NCBI RefSeq assembly: GCF_021245985.1 | Contig: NZ_JAJQXA010000005.1 | Coordinates: 248,001-312,000 of the forward strand | DNA: 64,000 nucleotides | Origin: Flavobacterium soyae | Lineage (GTDB): Bacteria; Bacteroidota; Bacteroidia; Flavobacteriales; Flavobacteriaceae | Direction of reading: 5' to 3' | Shown: in pieces, positions 1 through 8,161 of the stretch | Layout of the letters: every line of letters begins with the position of its first letter | Position numbering within the stretch: position 1 is the stretch's first letter | Program-made: the position numbers and the translations under genes | Notes under the pieces: model-generated | Databases searched by the model: none | Told to the model about the DNA's origin: nothing | Seen by the model: only the letters and a program-made list of their open reading frames with translations

Positions 1-216
1 TTTAAAATGGTTCATAACAGAACCGTAAACGATTATATCACGCATATGCGGGTTCTAAAAGCCGAAATCCTGATTAGAACTTCAGATTTAAATATTTCTG
101 AAATTGTGTATTGTATTGGTTTTACAAGCAGAAGCTATTTCTCTAAAATCTTTAAACAAAAATTCAACTGCAGTCCAAAAGAGTATAAATTCAATTTGAG
201 TCCGTTGGCTGTGTAG
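1..216 (+). CDS. AraC-family transcriptional regulator, C-terminal part (5' end outside window)
   Basis: The reading frame is open from the first base of the window and ends at 216, so only about 71 C-terminal residues are visible. They form the second half of an AraC-type DNA-binding domain: the stretch SDLNISEIVYCIGF is the usual second helix-turn-helix and SRSYFSKIFKQKF followed by SPKEYK is the family signature end. Whether the missing part is a simple sensor domain or a hybrid two-component regulator cannot be told. The ATG at 7 is internal and not the real start. Confidence 0.85.
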   Translation, partial: FKMVHNRTVNDYITHMRVLKAEILIRTSDLNISEIVYCIGFTSRSYFSKIFKQKFNCSPKEYKFNLSPLAV

Positions 217-228
217 TTAAAGGGACAA

Positions 229-297
229 AGGTTCAGAGTGACAAAGTAACAAAGGTTTTAAAACTTTGTCACTTTGCAGCTTTGTCACTCTGAACCT
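229..297. terminator. 18-bp inverted repeat after the AraC gene (repeat-type terminator)
   Basis: AGGTTCAGAGTGACAAAG at 229-246 is perfectly complementary to 280-297, and the second arm is followed by a run of A and T. It lies 13 bases after the stop codon of the regulator gene. Related wording (aaggttct..., tttgtcactt...) recurs elsewhere in the window, so it belongs to a dispersed hairpin family that may double as a terminator. Confidence 0.5.
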
Positions 298-605
298 CTA
301 AAAAAAATAATGCCGTTAGCTATTAAGCAAGATATATACAAAAACGCTAAGGTTCTGAGTCGCTGAGGTTCTAAATTCAAATTAGAGGCTCCAAACTTAG
401 AATCTTAGTTTTTTTTTAAAGGTGCTGAGGCTCTAAGTTTCTAAGATACTAAGGTTTTTAATTACTAAGTTTTCAAGTATTAAACCAAAAGAAAATAAGT
501 CACCAGCTATTAAAATTCCAATATATAAATACTATTAAGTCTCCCACATACTAAAAAAAACTTAGCATCTTAGAACCTTTGCAACTTTGTCACTTAAAAA
601 AACTT
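298..605. other. Non-coding spacer with degenerate CTAAGGTTCT-type repeats
   Basis: No credible gene. The stretch holds several imperfect copies of the words gctaaggttctgag, cttagaatctta and cttagcatcttagaacctttg, in both orientations, the same repeat family that forms the hairpin at 1949-2009 and the block at 40.97-41.16 kb. Confidence 0.5.
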
Positions 606-635
606 TTTGCAAAAAAAGATTTTTTCATACATTTG
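606..635 (+). promoter_or_regulatory. Bacteroidota-type promoter of the MarR-GNAT gene
   Basis: TTTG at 606-609 and TACATTTG at 628-635 match the known Bacteroidetes -33 (TTTG) and -7 (TAnnTTTG) elements with an 18-bp spacer. The annotated ATG at 664 lies 28 bases downstream. The longer frame starting with TTG at 607 would begin inside the -33 box, which argues for the 664 start. Confidence 0.7.
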
Positions 636-636
636 C

Positions 637-660
637 ATAACTAGTTATATAATTAATTAT
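637..660 (+). promoter_or_regulatory. Two abutting 12-bp palindromes, probable MarR autoregulatory operator
   Basis: ATAACTAGTTAT (637-648) and ATAATTAATTAT (649-660) are each perfect palindromes of the same consensus ATAAyTArTTAT, placed head to tail with no gap. They start one base after the -7 element and end three bases before the ATG, so a bound protein would block transcription start. MarR proteins bind such palindromes as dimers; that this operator is autoregulatory is an inference. Confidence 0.65.
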
Positions 661-663
661 AAT

Positions 664-1617
664 ATGGAATTTTTTGACAAAGTAGGCAAAGCAGCTTTAG
701 GAAGCCGCTTGCGTTTAATGACTGCTGTTATAACAGATGATGCTTCTAAAATTTATGAATTGTATGGTGCAGATTTTGTACCAAAATGGTTTCCTGTATT
801 TTATACCCTTGCAGAAGAAAGGGAATTGACTATTACGGAAATAGCAAATGAAATTGGACATTCTCAGCCTTCTGTAAGCAAGATTATTCAGGAGATGATT
901 GCTGCCGGAATAGTTCAGGAAAGTTTGAAAACAGATGATAAGCGTAAAAACAATGTTGTATTAACGGAAAAAGGACTCTTGCTGGCGAAAAATATTAAAC
1001 AGCAATTAAAAGATATTGACGTTGCTATAGATGGTTTAATTGCTGAATCTAAGCATAATCTTTGGGCTGCACTTGAAGAATGGGAATTTTTATTGGAGCA
1101 AAAATCTATGTTTAAAAGAGTAAGCGACCAGAAAAAAATCCGCGAAAGCAAAGACGTAAAAATTGTAGAATACAAACCTGAATATCAGGAAGCCTTTAAA
1201 GCATTGAATGTAGAATGGATTTCGACTTATTTTGAAATGGAAGAAGCTGACTATAAAGCGCTCGATAATCCTGAAGAATATATTTTGAATAAAGGCGGAA
1301 AAATCCTTGTGGCTTTGTATGAAAATGAACCCGTTGGTGTTTGTGCGCTTATCAAAATGGATAACCCAGACTATGACTTTGAAATGGCAAAAATGGCCGT
1401 TTCGCCAAAAGCACAAGGTAAAAATATCGGCTGGTTATTAGGCCGGGCAATTGCTGCAAAAGCAAAAGAATTAGGAGCAAAAAAGATATATCTGGAAAGC
1501 AACACAATCTTAAAACCTGCTATAAACTTGTATTATAAACTTGGTTTTGAGAAAGTCTTTGGCTTAGAAACCCCATACAAACGCTGCAACATCCAAATGG
1601 AATTAAAAATAAAATAA
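664..1617 (+). CDS. MarR-family regulator fused to GNAT acetyltransferase
   Basis: 317 residues. The first about 140 residues are a MarR winged helix (LTITEIANEIGHSQPSVSKI recognition region, DDKRKNNVVLTEKG wing). From about residue 165 a GNAT domain follows, with MAVSPKAQGKNIGWLLG as acetyl-CoA motif A and NLYYKLGF as motif B. Such MarR-GNAT fusions are a known family, whose acetylation target is usually unknown. The start at 664 is chosen because the upstream extension overlaps the promoter and is not MarR-like. The cupin gene begins on the base after its stop, so the two are co-transcribed. The double palindrome upstream suggests autorepression. Confidence 0.88.
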   Translation: MEFFDKVGKAALGSRLRLMTAVITDDASKIYELYGADFVPKWFPVFYTLAEERELTITEIANEIGHSQPSVSKIIQEMIAAGIVQESLKTDDKRKNNVVLTEKGLLLAKNIKQQLKDIDVAIDGLIAESKHNLWAALEEWEFLLEQKSMFKRVSDQKKIRESKDVKIVEYKPEYQEAFKALNVEWISTYFEMEEADYKALDNPEEYILNKGGKILVALYENEPVGVCALIKMDNPDYDFEMAKMAVSPKAQGKNIGWLLGRAIAAKAKELGAKKIYLESNTILKPAINLYYKLGFEKVFGLETPYKRCNIQMELKIK

Positions 1618-1941
1618 ATGAAAAATATTGTAAAAAAAGAGAATGCTGTTTCAAGACAATTCTTAGGCGTTGATTTTGTGGTTTTATCAATAGGTAAAGA
1701 TTCAATGGTGACCAAAATGCTGTACAAATCAACTGATTCAGTACCGTTTCATCAGCATCCAAATGAACAAAGCGGTTACGTTATTTCTGGTAGTTATAAA
1801 CTGAAATTTGATGGAAAAGAGTTTTTATTAAATGAAGGAGATACCTATTCAATTCCGGCAAATATTGAGCATTCTATTGAAATTCTTGAAGCTGGGGAAG
1901 TAGTAGATGTTTTTACACCAATAAGAGAGGATTATTTGTAG
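1618..1941 (+). CDS. Small cupin-domain protein
   Basis: 107 residues forming a single double-stranded beta-helix. Cupin motif 1 is HQHPNEQSGYVISGSYKLKF, giving two metal-binding histidines, with the later G-x5-P-x-x-x-x-H pattern in GDTYSIPANIEHSIEI. The small size fits a metal-dependent sensor or an isomerase/dioxygenase-like cupin; the substrate cannot be read. Its ATG abuts the stop of the MarR-GNAT gene, so it is likely translationally coupled and under the same operator. Confidence 0.85.
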   Translation: MKNIVKKENAVSRQFLGVDFVVLSIGKDSMVTKMLYKSTDSVPFHQHPNEQSGYVISGSYKLKFDGKEFLLNEGDTYSIPANIEHSIEILEAGEVVDVFTPIREDYL

Positions 1942-1948
1942 ATAAAGC

Positions 1949-2009
1949 TGCTAAGGTTCTGAGTAACTAAGATACTAAGAAAAAAACTTAGTAACTTAGA
2001 ACCTTAGCA
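1949..2009. terminator. Long imperfect hairpin between convergent genes
   Basis: The 23-base arm at 1949-1971 (TGCTAAGGTTCT...) pairs with 1987-2009 with only two mismatches. It separates the plus-strand cupin gene from the minus-strand oxidoreductase gene and could terminate both. It belongs to the CTAAGGTTCT repeat family. Confidence 0.5.
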
Positions 2010-2024
2010 TCTCAAAACTTTTTC

Positions 2025-3224
2025 TCATCTCCCAAATCGATAATACTCCAAATCCTGATTTTTTTTATTTTTTATAGAATCTACAATGGAGTTCATTCCG
2101 ATGACGCTGAAAGTGATTCCGTTTCCGCCGAAAGCTAAAACATAATGTTCATTCTTTTTAGGATTTGGCTTTCCGAAATAGGGAAGTCCGTCTTTAGTTT
2201 CGCCAAAAGTTCCGGCCCAGGAATAATCCAGTTTAAATTTTACATCAGGAAATCGTCTTTTAAACTGTCTCATCAAAGAGGTTTCTTTTTTCGGAATTAG
2301 TTTGTCGCGTTTTTTTGCATCTCTAAATTCTTCGTCGCCTCCGCCCATAATAATTCGATTATCTGATGTTGCGCGGTAATAATAATACGGAGAAGAAGTA
2401 TCCCAAATAACAGCATTTTTTAAGATAGCAGGTAATTCAGGAACAACTTCAGATGCAAGTGCATAAGTACTTTTTAAATCAACAATTTTTTCTTCAATAG
2501 TTTCTGTACTTTCATAGCCGCTGCAATATATAACGTGATCTGCGGTTATGGTAAATTTATTTTCGGTATGTGCAATGCATTTTCTTTTTTGAGTCTGGAC
2601 AGAAGTAATATTGGTTCGGTCAAAAACCTGCATGCCGTTTTGACAGCAGTAATACAATAAATCGTTTGCCAGTTTAAACGGGTCCATAACAGCAGCTGTT
2701 TTAGATTCGATTGCTGCAATAGCATTTAAACCCATTTTTTCCAGATCATGTTTATTCAGCCAGGTAACATCAAAACCGTTTTGTTTTCGAGCCTCGAATT
2801 CATTCTTTAAAAACGGAATATCTTTTTTGTAGGATGTAAAATAAATGCTTTTTTTAAATTCAAACCCACAGTCACTATCTATTGTGTCAATTATATTTCG
2901 AAGTTCAAAAATGGCTTTTTTTCCATTTTTGTAACTGTCTACAGCACATTTTTCGCCTCGAAGATTGATCAGTTCGTGCAGTGAAACATCAATTTCATAT
3001 TGAAGCAGTGCTGTACTTGCTGCTGTACTTCCATTGCATACATCACGACGATCAGTCAATACTATTTTTTTTCCCTGCGTAATTAATTTATAAGCTATTA
3101 AAGCCCCTGTTATTCCTCCGCCAATAATCAAAATTTCAGTTTTAATATCAGAGTCAATTGAAGGATAACTGGTATTCATGGCATTTTTAAGAGGCCAGAA
3201 AGTTTCTGTAGAGCGTAATTTCAT
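2025..3224 (-). CDS. FAD-dependent oxidoreductase, D-amino-acid-oxidase (DAO) family
   Basis: 399 residues. A Rossmann fold opens at residues 31-60 with ILIIGGGITGALIA and an acidic residue (VLTDRR) ending the second strand, the usual FAD-binding pattern of the glycine oxidase / sarcosine oxidase / gamma-glutamylputrescine oxidase superfamily. Near the C-terminus, LPYFGKPNPKKNEHYVLAFG and GNGITFS are the second FAD contact typical of DAO proteins. It likely oxidises an amine with transfer to oxygen or a quinone, but the substrate is not evident. It lies 90 bases after mlaD and may be read from the same transcript. Confidence 0.82.
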   Translation of the reverse strand: MKLRSTETFWPLKNAMNTSYPSIDSDIKTEILIIGGGITGALIAYKLITQGKKIVLTDRRDVCNGSTAASTALLQYEIDVSLHELINLRGEKCAVDSYKNGKKAIFELRNIIDTIDSDCGFEFKKSIYFTSYKKDIPFLKNEFEARKQNGFDVTWLNKHDLEKMGLNAIAAIESKTAAVMDPFKLANDLLYYCCQNGMQVFDRTNITSVQTQKRKCIAHTENKFTITADHVIYCSGYESTETIEEKIVDLKSTYALASEVVPELPAILKNAVIWDTSSPYYYYRATSDNRIIMGGGDEEFRDAKKRDKLIPKKETSLMRQFKRRFPDVKFKLDYSWAGTFGETKDGLPYFGKPNPKKNEHYVLAFGGNGITFSVIGMNSIVDSIKNKKNQDLEYYRFGR

Positions 3225-3314
3225 TTTTTAGCTGTATTTCGTTCTGCACGATGTTAGGTTCTGTTTTATCTTTGTATTCATGCTGTGAATGCACTTTGGC
3301 AGCAGAATCTGTTC

Positions 3315-4049
3315 TTATGCTTTCGTCTTTTCTGTTTTTTCTTCTTTGGCTTTTTCCTGCTGTTCTTCTTTTTTTTCTTTTTCTTTTTCTTTTTTCTTGA
3401 AGTAGCCTCTAAACAAGAAATTACTTTTTGCCGCTTCCATATTTTCGCTGAAACCTTTTGTCCCGGCTTCTAGATTTGAAAGCGTATTCGAAACGCTGTT
3501 TGCCATTTTATCATCACGGACTAATCTTGCCAAAGCTCCATTTCCGTTATTCATGCTATGGCTGAAAATGGCCAGCTCATTAGAAATAATACCAATATTA
3601 TCAACACTTTTCTTTACGCTTTTCATTATATCGTTTATTTCTATTCCGTCGACAGAAGCAATTGCACCATTGTTTTCAATAGATTTTTGAGATTTCATTC
3701 CTGGAGAAATCATAAGCACTTTATCTCCCATTAACCCATCAGAACCAATGCTTGCGCGGGCATCTGTTTTTATAAATTCACGTACTTTATCTTTAATAAC
3801 CATCGATACTACTACCGAAGAATCATTTATTAATCTGATTTCTTCGACTGTACCAATGTTGATACCCGAAAAGCGGACGTTGTTTCCAACTTCTAAACCA
3901 CTTACTGTTTTAAATCTTGATGAGATATAGAATGTTGAGCCAAACAGATTTTTTTGTTTTCCAATAAAATAAATGGCCATTATAAAAAGCAGCAGCCCAA
4001 CTGTTACAAACATTCCTAGTTTCCAAGTATATTCAGATTGCTTTTCCAT
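3315..4049 (-). CDS. mlaD: MlaD-family (MCE domain) lipid-transport protein
   Basis: 244 residues. One N-terminal membrane anchor (about residues 11-28) precedes an MCE domain: FKTVSGLEVGNNVRFSGINIGTVEEI is the family hallmark. In the Mla system this periplasmic subunit forms a ring that passes phospholipids to the MlaFE transporter. Residues from about 215 to the end are almost purely lysine and glutamate, an unusual charged tail of about 28 residues. The gene is third in mlaE-mlaF-mlaD, 23 bases after mlaF. MlaB and MlaC are not encoded nearby, as is common in Bacteroidota. Confidence 0.85.
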   Translation of the reverse strand: MEKQSEYTWKLGMFVTVGLLLFIMAIYFIGKQKNLFGSTFYISSRFKTVSGLEVGNNVRFSGINIGTVEEIRLINDSSVVVSMVIKDKVREFIKTDARASIGSDGLMGDKVLMISPGMKSQKSIENNGAIASVDGIEINDIMKSVKKSVDNIGIISNELAIFSHSMNNGNGALARLVRDDKMANSVSNTLSNLEAGTKGFSENMEAAKSNFLFRGYFKKKEKEKEKKEEQQEKAKEEKTEKTKA

Positions 4050-4072
4050 GATTTCTAATATTTCATTTTACA

Positions 4073-4852
4073 TTAATCAAAAAATGAGCGTACCCATTCG
4101 TCTTCATCTTTTTCTAATTCTTCGTAAGTTCCTTCGGCGTGAATTATGCCGTCTTTTAGAACGATAATCCGGTCTGCGGTCATTTTGGCGCAAGCCATAT
4201 CATGCGTAATAATGATCGATGATGTTTTTTGTTTGTGTTTTATATCCAGAATCAATTCACTGATTTCTCTTGAAGTAATCGTATCTAAACCTGTAGTAGG
4301 TTCATCATACAAAATGATTTCGGGGTTTATAATCAGGGTTCTTGCTAAACCAATTCTTTTTCTCATTCCGCCGGATAATTCAGAGGGCATTTTGTCGATT
4401 GCGCCGCCCAAACCAACACTTTCGAGCGCTTCAATAACTTCATTTTCTACTACATCTTCGGTTAATTCTCTTTTGTGCGCGCGTAATGTAAAAGCAAGAT
4501 TTTCTCTAACCGACATTGAATCGTATAAAGCACCGCTTTGAAATAAAAATCCAATTTTGACTCTTATCTTATTTAATTCTTTTTTAGAAAGATTGAGCAC
4601 ATTTTCATCAAAAACTTTTATTTCGCCTTTGTCGGGTTCAATTAAACCAACGATACATTTTATCATTACTGATTTTCCGGAGCCCGAACGTCCTAAAATA
4701 ACTAAATCTTCGCCTTTATTTACCATAAGATTTACGCCTTTTAAAACCGTATTGTCTTTGCCAAAAGTTTTGTGCAGATCCCTGATCTCGATAATTGGAG
4801 TCTGTTTTTTATTTTTTGATTTTGTTTCGGTATTTTTTTCTTCCTCAATCAT
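4073..4852 (-). CDS. mlaF: MlaF-type ABC transporter ATPase
   Basis: 259 residues with all ABC ATPase motifs: Walker A GRSGSGKS at 54-61, signature LSGGM at 159-163, Walker B IILYDEP at 179-185. The closeness to MlaF is supported by neighbours mlaE (one base upstream) and mlaD. It should power phospholipid movement between inner and outer membrane. The first 20 residues are a Lys/Glu-rich extension not needed for the fold. Confidence 0.9.
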   Translation of the reverse strand: MIEEEKNTETKSKNKKQTPIIEIRDLHKTFGKDNTVLKGVNLMVNKGEDLVILGRSGSGKSVMIKCIVGLIEPDKGEIKVFDENVLNLSKKELNKIRVKIGFLFQSGALYDSMSVRENLAFTLRAHKRELTEDVVENEVIEALESVGLGGAIDKMPSELSGGMRKRIGLARTLIINPEIILYDEPTTGLDTITSREISELILDIKHKQKTSSIIITHDMACAKMTADRIIVLKDGIIHAEGTYEELEKDEDEWVRSFFD

Positions 4853-4853
4853 C

Positions 4854-5612
4854 TTAAAAAAATAAATCGGTTATTTGTACTGCGACCATATCAATAATAA
4901 ATATGCTTAAAGAGGCTGTAACTACGGCAGAGTTTGCAGCGCGTCCCACACTTTCGGTTCCGTTTTCGGCATTAAATCCTTTATAACATCCAATCATTCC
5001 GATGAAATATCCAAAGAAGAAAGTTTTTATCGCAGCCGGAATTACATCTAAAAAATCTAATGACTGAATAATCTGCGTTAAGTAGCGATAGAAATTAACA
5101 TCGCCATGAATATTTATTCCAACATAACCGCCAATTATTCCAATAGCATCTGCATAAAACACTAAAATGGGAACCATTAATGTACAGGCCAAAATTCTGG
5201 TTACAACCAAATAATTATATGGATTGATGGCAGAAACTTCCATAGCATCAATTTGTTCTGTTACTTTCATAGAACCTAATTCGGCACCAATTCCTGACGA
5301 AATTTTTCCGGCACAGATCAAGGCAGTAATAACCGGAGCAATTTCTCTTATTAATGAAAGCGCCACCATTCCCGGAAGCCAGCTTTCGGCACCAAATTTT
5401 ACCAATGTCGGGCGTGATTGAAGCGTTAGTACCAACCCCATAATAAAACCTGTAATTGTTACTAAAGGCAATGATTTATAACCGATGACATAACATTGTT
5501 TCAAAAATTCTTTTACCTCATAAGGAGGAATAAATACCTCCTTAAAAAACCTCTTGGCAAACAATGCTGCATCTCCAATTTGTGCGAATGTATTTTTTAA
5601 GCTGAGAATCAA
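4854..5612 (-). CDS. mlaE: MlaE-type permease
   Basis: 252 residues, hydrophobic, with five or six predicted membrane segments and the MlaE/DUF140 core (ITGFIMGLVLTLQS, then LIREIAPVITALICAGKISSGIGAELGSMKVTEQIDAM). This is the permease of the Mla phospholipid transporter in the inner membrane. It is the first gene of mlaEFD, and its stop is one base from the mlaF start, so translation is coupled. The 278-bp spacer upstream contains the terminator of the glycosyltransferase gene. Confidence 0.9.
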   Translation of the reverse strand: MILSLKNTFAQIGDAALFAKRFFKEVFIPPYEVKEFLKQCYVIGYKSLPLVTITGFIMGLVLTLQSRPTLVKFGAESWLPGMVALSLIREIAPVITALICAGKISSGIGAELGSMKVTEQIDAMEVSAINPYNYLVVTRILACTLMVPILVFYADAIGIIGGYVGINIHGDVNFYRYLTQIIQSLDFLDVIPAAIKTFFFGYFIGMIGCYKGFNAENGTESVGRAANSAVVTASLSIFIIDMVAVQITDLFF

Positions 5613-5783
5613 AATGTTTTATTTTATGTTAGGTATGGTTTATATAATCAATTATTTAACAGTTTTTTGCACTTTTTAAATCATACATGAAAGTTACCTC
5701 AATACTTGTTAAAATATTTTACACAACTTTTTTTGAGCCTTATATAATTTACATAGAATTACAATATTTGCATAAATAATGCG

Positions 5784-5837
5784 TTAAGGAAAAAATTCCT
5801 TAAAAACAAAAAATCCCTTTCATTGAGAAAGAGATTT
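5784..5837 (-). terminator. Terminator hairpins after the glycosyltransferase gene
   Basis: Two stems follow the minus-strand stop at 5891: AAAATCcCTTTC/GAAAGaGATTTT at 5808-5837 and TTAAGGAA/TTCCTTAA at 5784-5803 with a four-base loop. The first carries an AAAA tract that reads as T on the minus strand. They insulate the glycosyltransferase from mlaE. Confidence 0.6.
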
Positions 5838-5890
5838 TCTGGGTTTAATAGAATTTTGGTCAGTCTATTGCTAAAAAATCGAAATTTTTT

Positions 5891-8161
5891 CTATAAGTTG
5901 ATTGCTACTCCGGTTTTGGATTTTATTAAAGGAATAATCTTTAACTCTGAAAGGGCAAATTTTTCCATTAATAATCTTGCCGTTAAGTAGCATACAGTTG
6001 ATTCTGCGCCTTGATTTAAATTTATAGTTTCTTTTTCAAGACCGTCATAACCGCCTCCGCTTACAGGATTATACATAATTTGATTTAAATGATTTTTACC
6101 TAAAAACCAGTTAAATGCAATTTTCATTTTATGTTTATATTCTGGGGTTTTAAATGCATTATAAAAAGCATTTAAAGTCTGGATTGTATAGGTTACATCA
6201 ATTGGCTGTTCTCCATATTGCTGCGGTTCAGAACCTTTATGATACCAGCTTTGATTTGAAATGGCTTTGAAATTTCCGTCAACAAATGTTTTTGACATTA
6301 AGAAATCTAATGAGTCTAAAGCTGCTTTTTTATAAACTGCTTTATTAGTAATTAAATAAGCGTATAACATTGATTCTGGCAGAATTCCATTTCCATACGT
6401 TAAATAATTTTCAAACCACTGCCAGTCTTCAGAAGCTGTATCTTCGTAGTTTGCCAGTAATTTTGCATTTAATTTATTGATGATTGCTGCAACATATAAA
6501 TTAGGAATTGCATAGTGATACAAATACAGGCCTTTTGTAGCAAAACCTATAGCGCGCGGCGACTGAATATTTTCTATCCATTTTAATGAATTCAGAAAGC
6601 ATTTTGTTGCTTTTTTAGAAATATTTTCAGGAAGAATATCAGCATTTGCAATTACAGTTCCTAAAGCCCAAATGGCCCTTGCGTTTGAATCTTCAAGATT
6701 AACTTCGGCATTTTGTTCAACATGTTCACGGTTTTCCTTGTCGACATAATTGATGAAATTTCCTTTTGGTTTTTGACATCTCTCAATAAAATCCAAATAA
6801 ATTAAAATATACGGAAGATCGTCTTTATCTCTCGTTAATTTATAATGCATACAAAATGCGATAAGCGCACGTGCATTATCATCTAAAGTATAACCTGAAT
6901 CAAGATCAGGAACTGAAATTTTGCTAAACTGAATAATTCCAAGTTCTGTTGTTAATCTTTTAATATGTCTTAATTGAATGTCGGGATAACTGTATTTAAT
7001 ATCTGATGGATTTTTAATTAATTTTTTATAAGTATCCATATGTATTAATCCCGCATTTTCCCAAGATGATGCCCTCATTTTGGTAAAGGCATTGATTCCC
7101 ATTTCACGTCTTAAATTTTCATTGGCAATTAGTTTTAAAGCAGCTTTAGCAAACTGGTCTGCATTTCCAATATCGACTAAAATACCGCTGTCCGGGGTCA
7201 AAACTTCTCTGGTATGCGGAATTTTTGATGCTACTATTGGACATGCGCAGCTCATTGCATAAGCAAAAGTGCCGCTTACTGCCTGATTTGGATCTTTTGA
7301 AGTGAATAGATAAATATCGGTTGCTTTTAAATATTCTAAAAGTTCCTCAATATCTAAATATCGATTGATGAAACGAACATTGTTATGTAAATTTAATTCA
7401 TCTACAAGTGCTTCCAGTTTATTACGATAAGCATCAATACCGTCTTTAATTAAATTTGGATGCGTTTTGCCAATAACCAAATACAATACATCCGGTTCTT
7501 TTTTAACGATTTTTGCCAAAGCCTGTAAACCGGTTTCGATATTTTTTCCTTCGCCCAAAAGCCCAAAAGTTGACAATACGATTTTGTTTTGAATATCAAA
7601 TTTTACTTTTGCCTGCTTTGGAGTTTCATAAATTACAATATGCGTTCCGTGTGGTACAGTTGTAATTATATCTTCATCAATATCATAATCTTTTATCAAA
7701 ATTTCTTTCGATTGATTTGTCATTACAAAAACAGAATTGCTGTAGCTTAAAAGTAATTTTACAAAAGTCTTTAATTCATTATTCGGGTTCGGAATAACGC
7801 TGTGAAAAGTATAAGTTAAGGGCTTTTTAATTGCATTTAAAAAATCGAGTAAGTGATCTCCGTAATTTCCGCCAAATAAACCAAATTCATGTTGAATATG
7901 AATCAATTTTACGTTTTTATCTTTATTAATTTCTTCAGCAGCTTTTGCATATTCTGCTTTTTCCCTGGTATTTAAAGTAAAAGCCTGCGTTGGATCTGCT
8001 TTTGGCTTATCGACCAATTCACAAATTTCGCAAGTGATAGATTTACCAAAAACATTGGTAATCCCTTTAATTGTATCCTGAGTATAAGTTGCGATTCCAC
8101 ATTGTGTTGGAGGAAATGTAGAAAGAAAAACTATTTTTGATTTATTTGATATCGTCTTCAT
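5891..8161 (-). CDS. Two-domain protein: GT4-like glycosyltransferase plus alpha/alpha-barrel domain
   Basis: 756 residues. Residues 1-390 form a GT-B glycosyltransferase of GT4 type: FLSTFPPTQCGIATYT at the N-terminus, HIQHEFGLFGG, VLSTFGLLGEGKN opening the second Rossmann half. The nucleotide-sugar motif that is usually E-x7-E is degenerate here (SGTFAYAMSCACPIVAS). Residues 400-756 look like a helical (alpha/alpha)6 domain with repeated DDNARALIA / DSNARAIWA and a YGEQPIDVTYTIQTLNAF segment. It probably builds a mannose-containing glycan or disaccharide, since such genes sit next to GH130 enzymes in Bacteroidota. Its ATG overlaps the last 20 bases of a GH130 remnant. Confidence 0.8.
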   Translation of the reverse strand: MKTISNKSKIVFLSTFPPTQCGIATYTQDTIKGITNVFGKSITCEICELVDKPKADPTQAFTLNTREKAEYAKAAEEINKDKNVKLIHIQHEFGLFGGNYGDHLLDFLNAIKKPLTYTFHSVIPNPNNELKTFVKLLLSYSNSVFVMTNQSKEILIKDYDIDEDIITTVPHGTHIVIYETPKQAKVKFDIQNKIVLSTFGLLGEGKNIETGLQALAKIVKKEPDVLYLVIGKTHPNLIKDGIDAYRNKLEALVDELNLHNNVRFINRYLDIEELLEYLKATDIYLFTSKDPNQAVSGTFAYAMSCACPIVASKIPHTREVLTPDSGILVDIGNADQFAKAALKLIANENLRREMGINAFTKMRASSWENAGLIHMDTYKKLIKNPSDIKYSYPDIQLRHIKRLTTELGIIQFSKISVPDLDSGYTLDDNARALIAFCMHYKLTRDKDDLPYILIYLDFIERCQKPKGNFINYVDKENREHVEQNAEVNLEDSNARAIWALGTVIANADILPENISKKATKCFLNSLKWIENIQSPRAIGFATKGLYLYHYAIPNLYVAAIINKLNAKLLANYEDTASEDWQWFENYLTYGNGILPESMLYAYLITNKAVYKKAALDSLDFLMSKTFVDGNFKAISNQSWYHKGSEPQQYGEQPIDVTYTIQTLNAFYNAFKTPEYKHKMKIAFNWFLGKNHLNQIMYNPVSGGGYDGLEKETINLNQGAESTVCYLTARLLMEKFALSELKIIPLIKSKTGVAINL

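Noticed and set aside
607..663. Longer N-terminus of the MarR-GNAT protein from a TTG at 607
   Set aside because: It would start inside the -33 promoter box and run through the -7 element and operator palindromes; the ATG at 664 begins the MarR fold.
3285..3473. Plus-strand 62-residue ORF rich in phenylalanine
   Set aside because: It is the antisense of the Lys/Glu-rich tail of mlaD.
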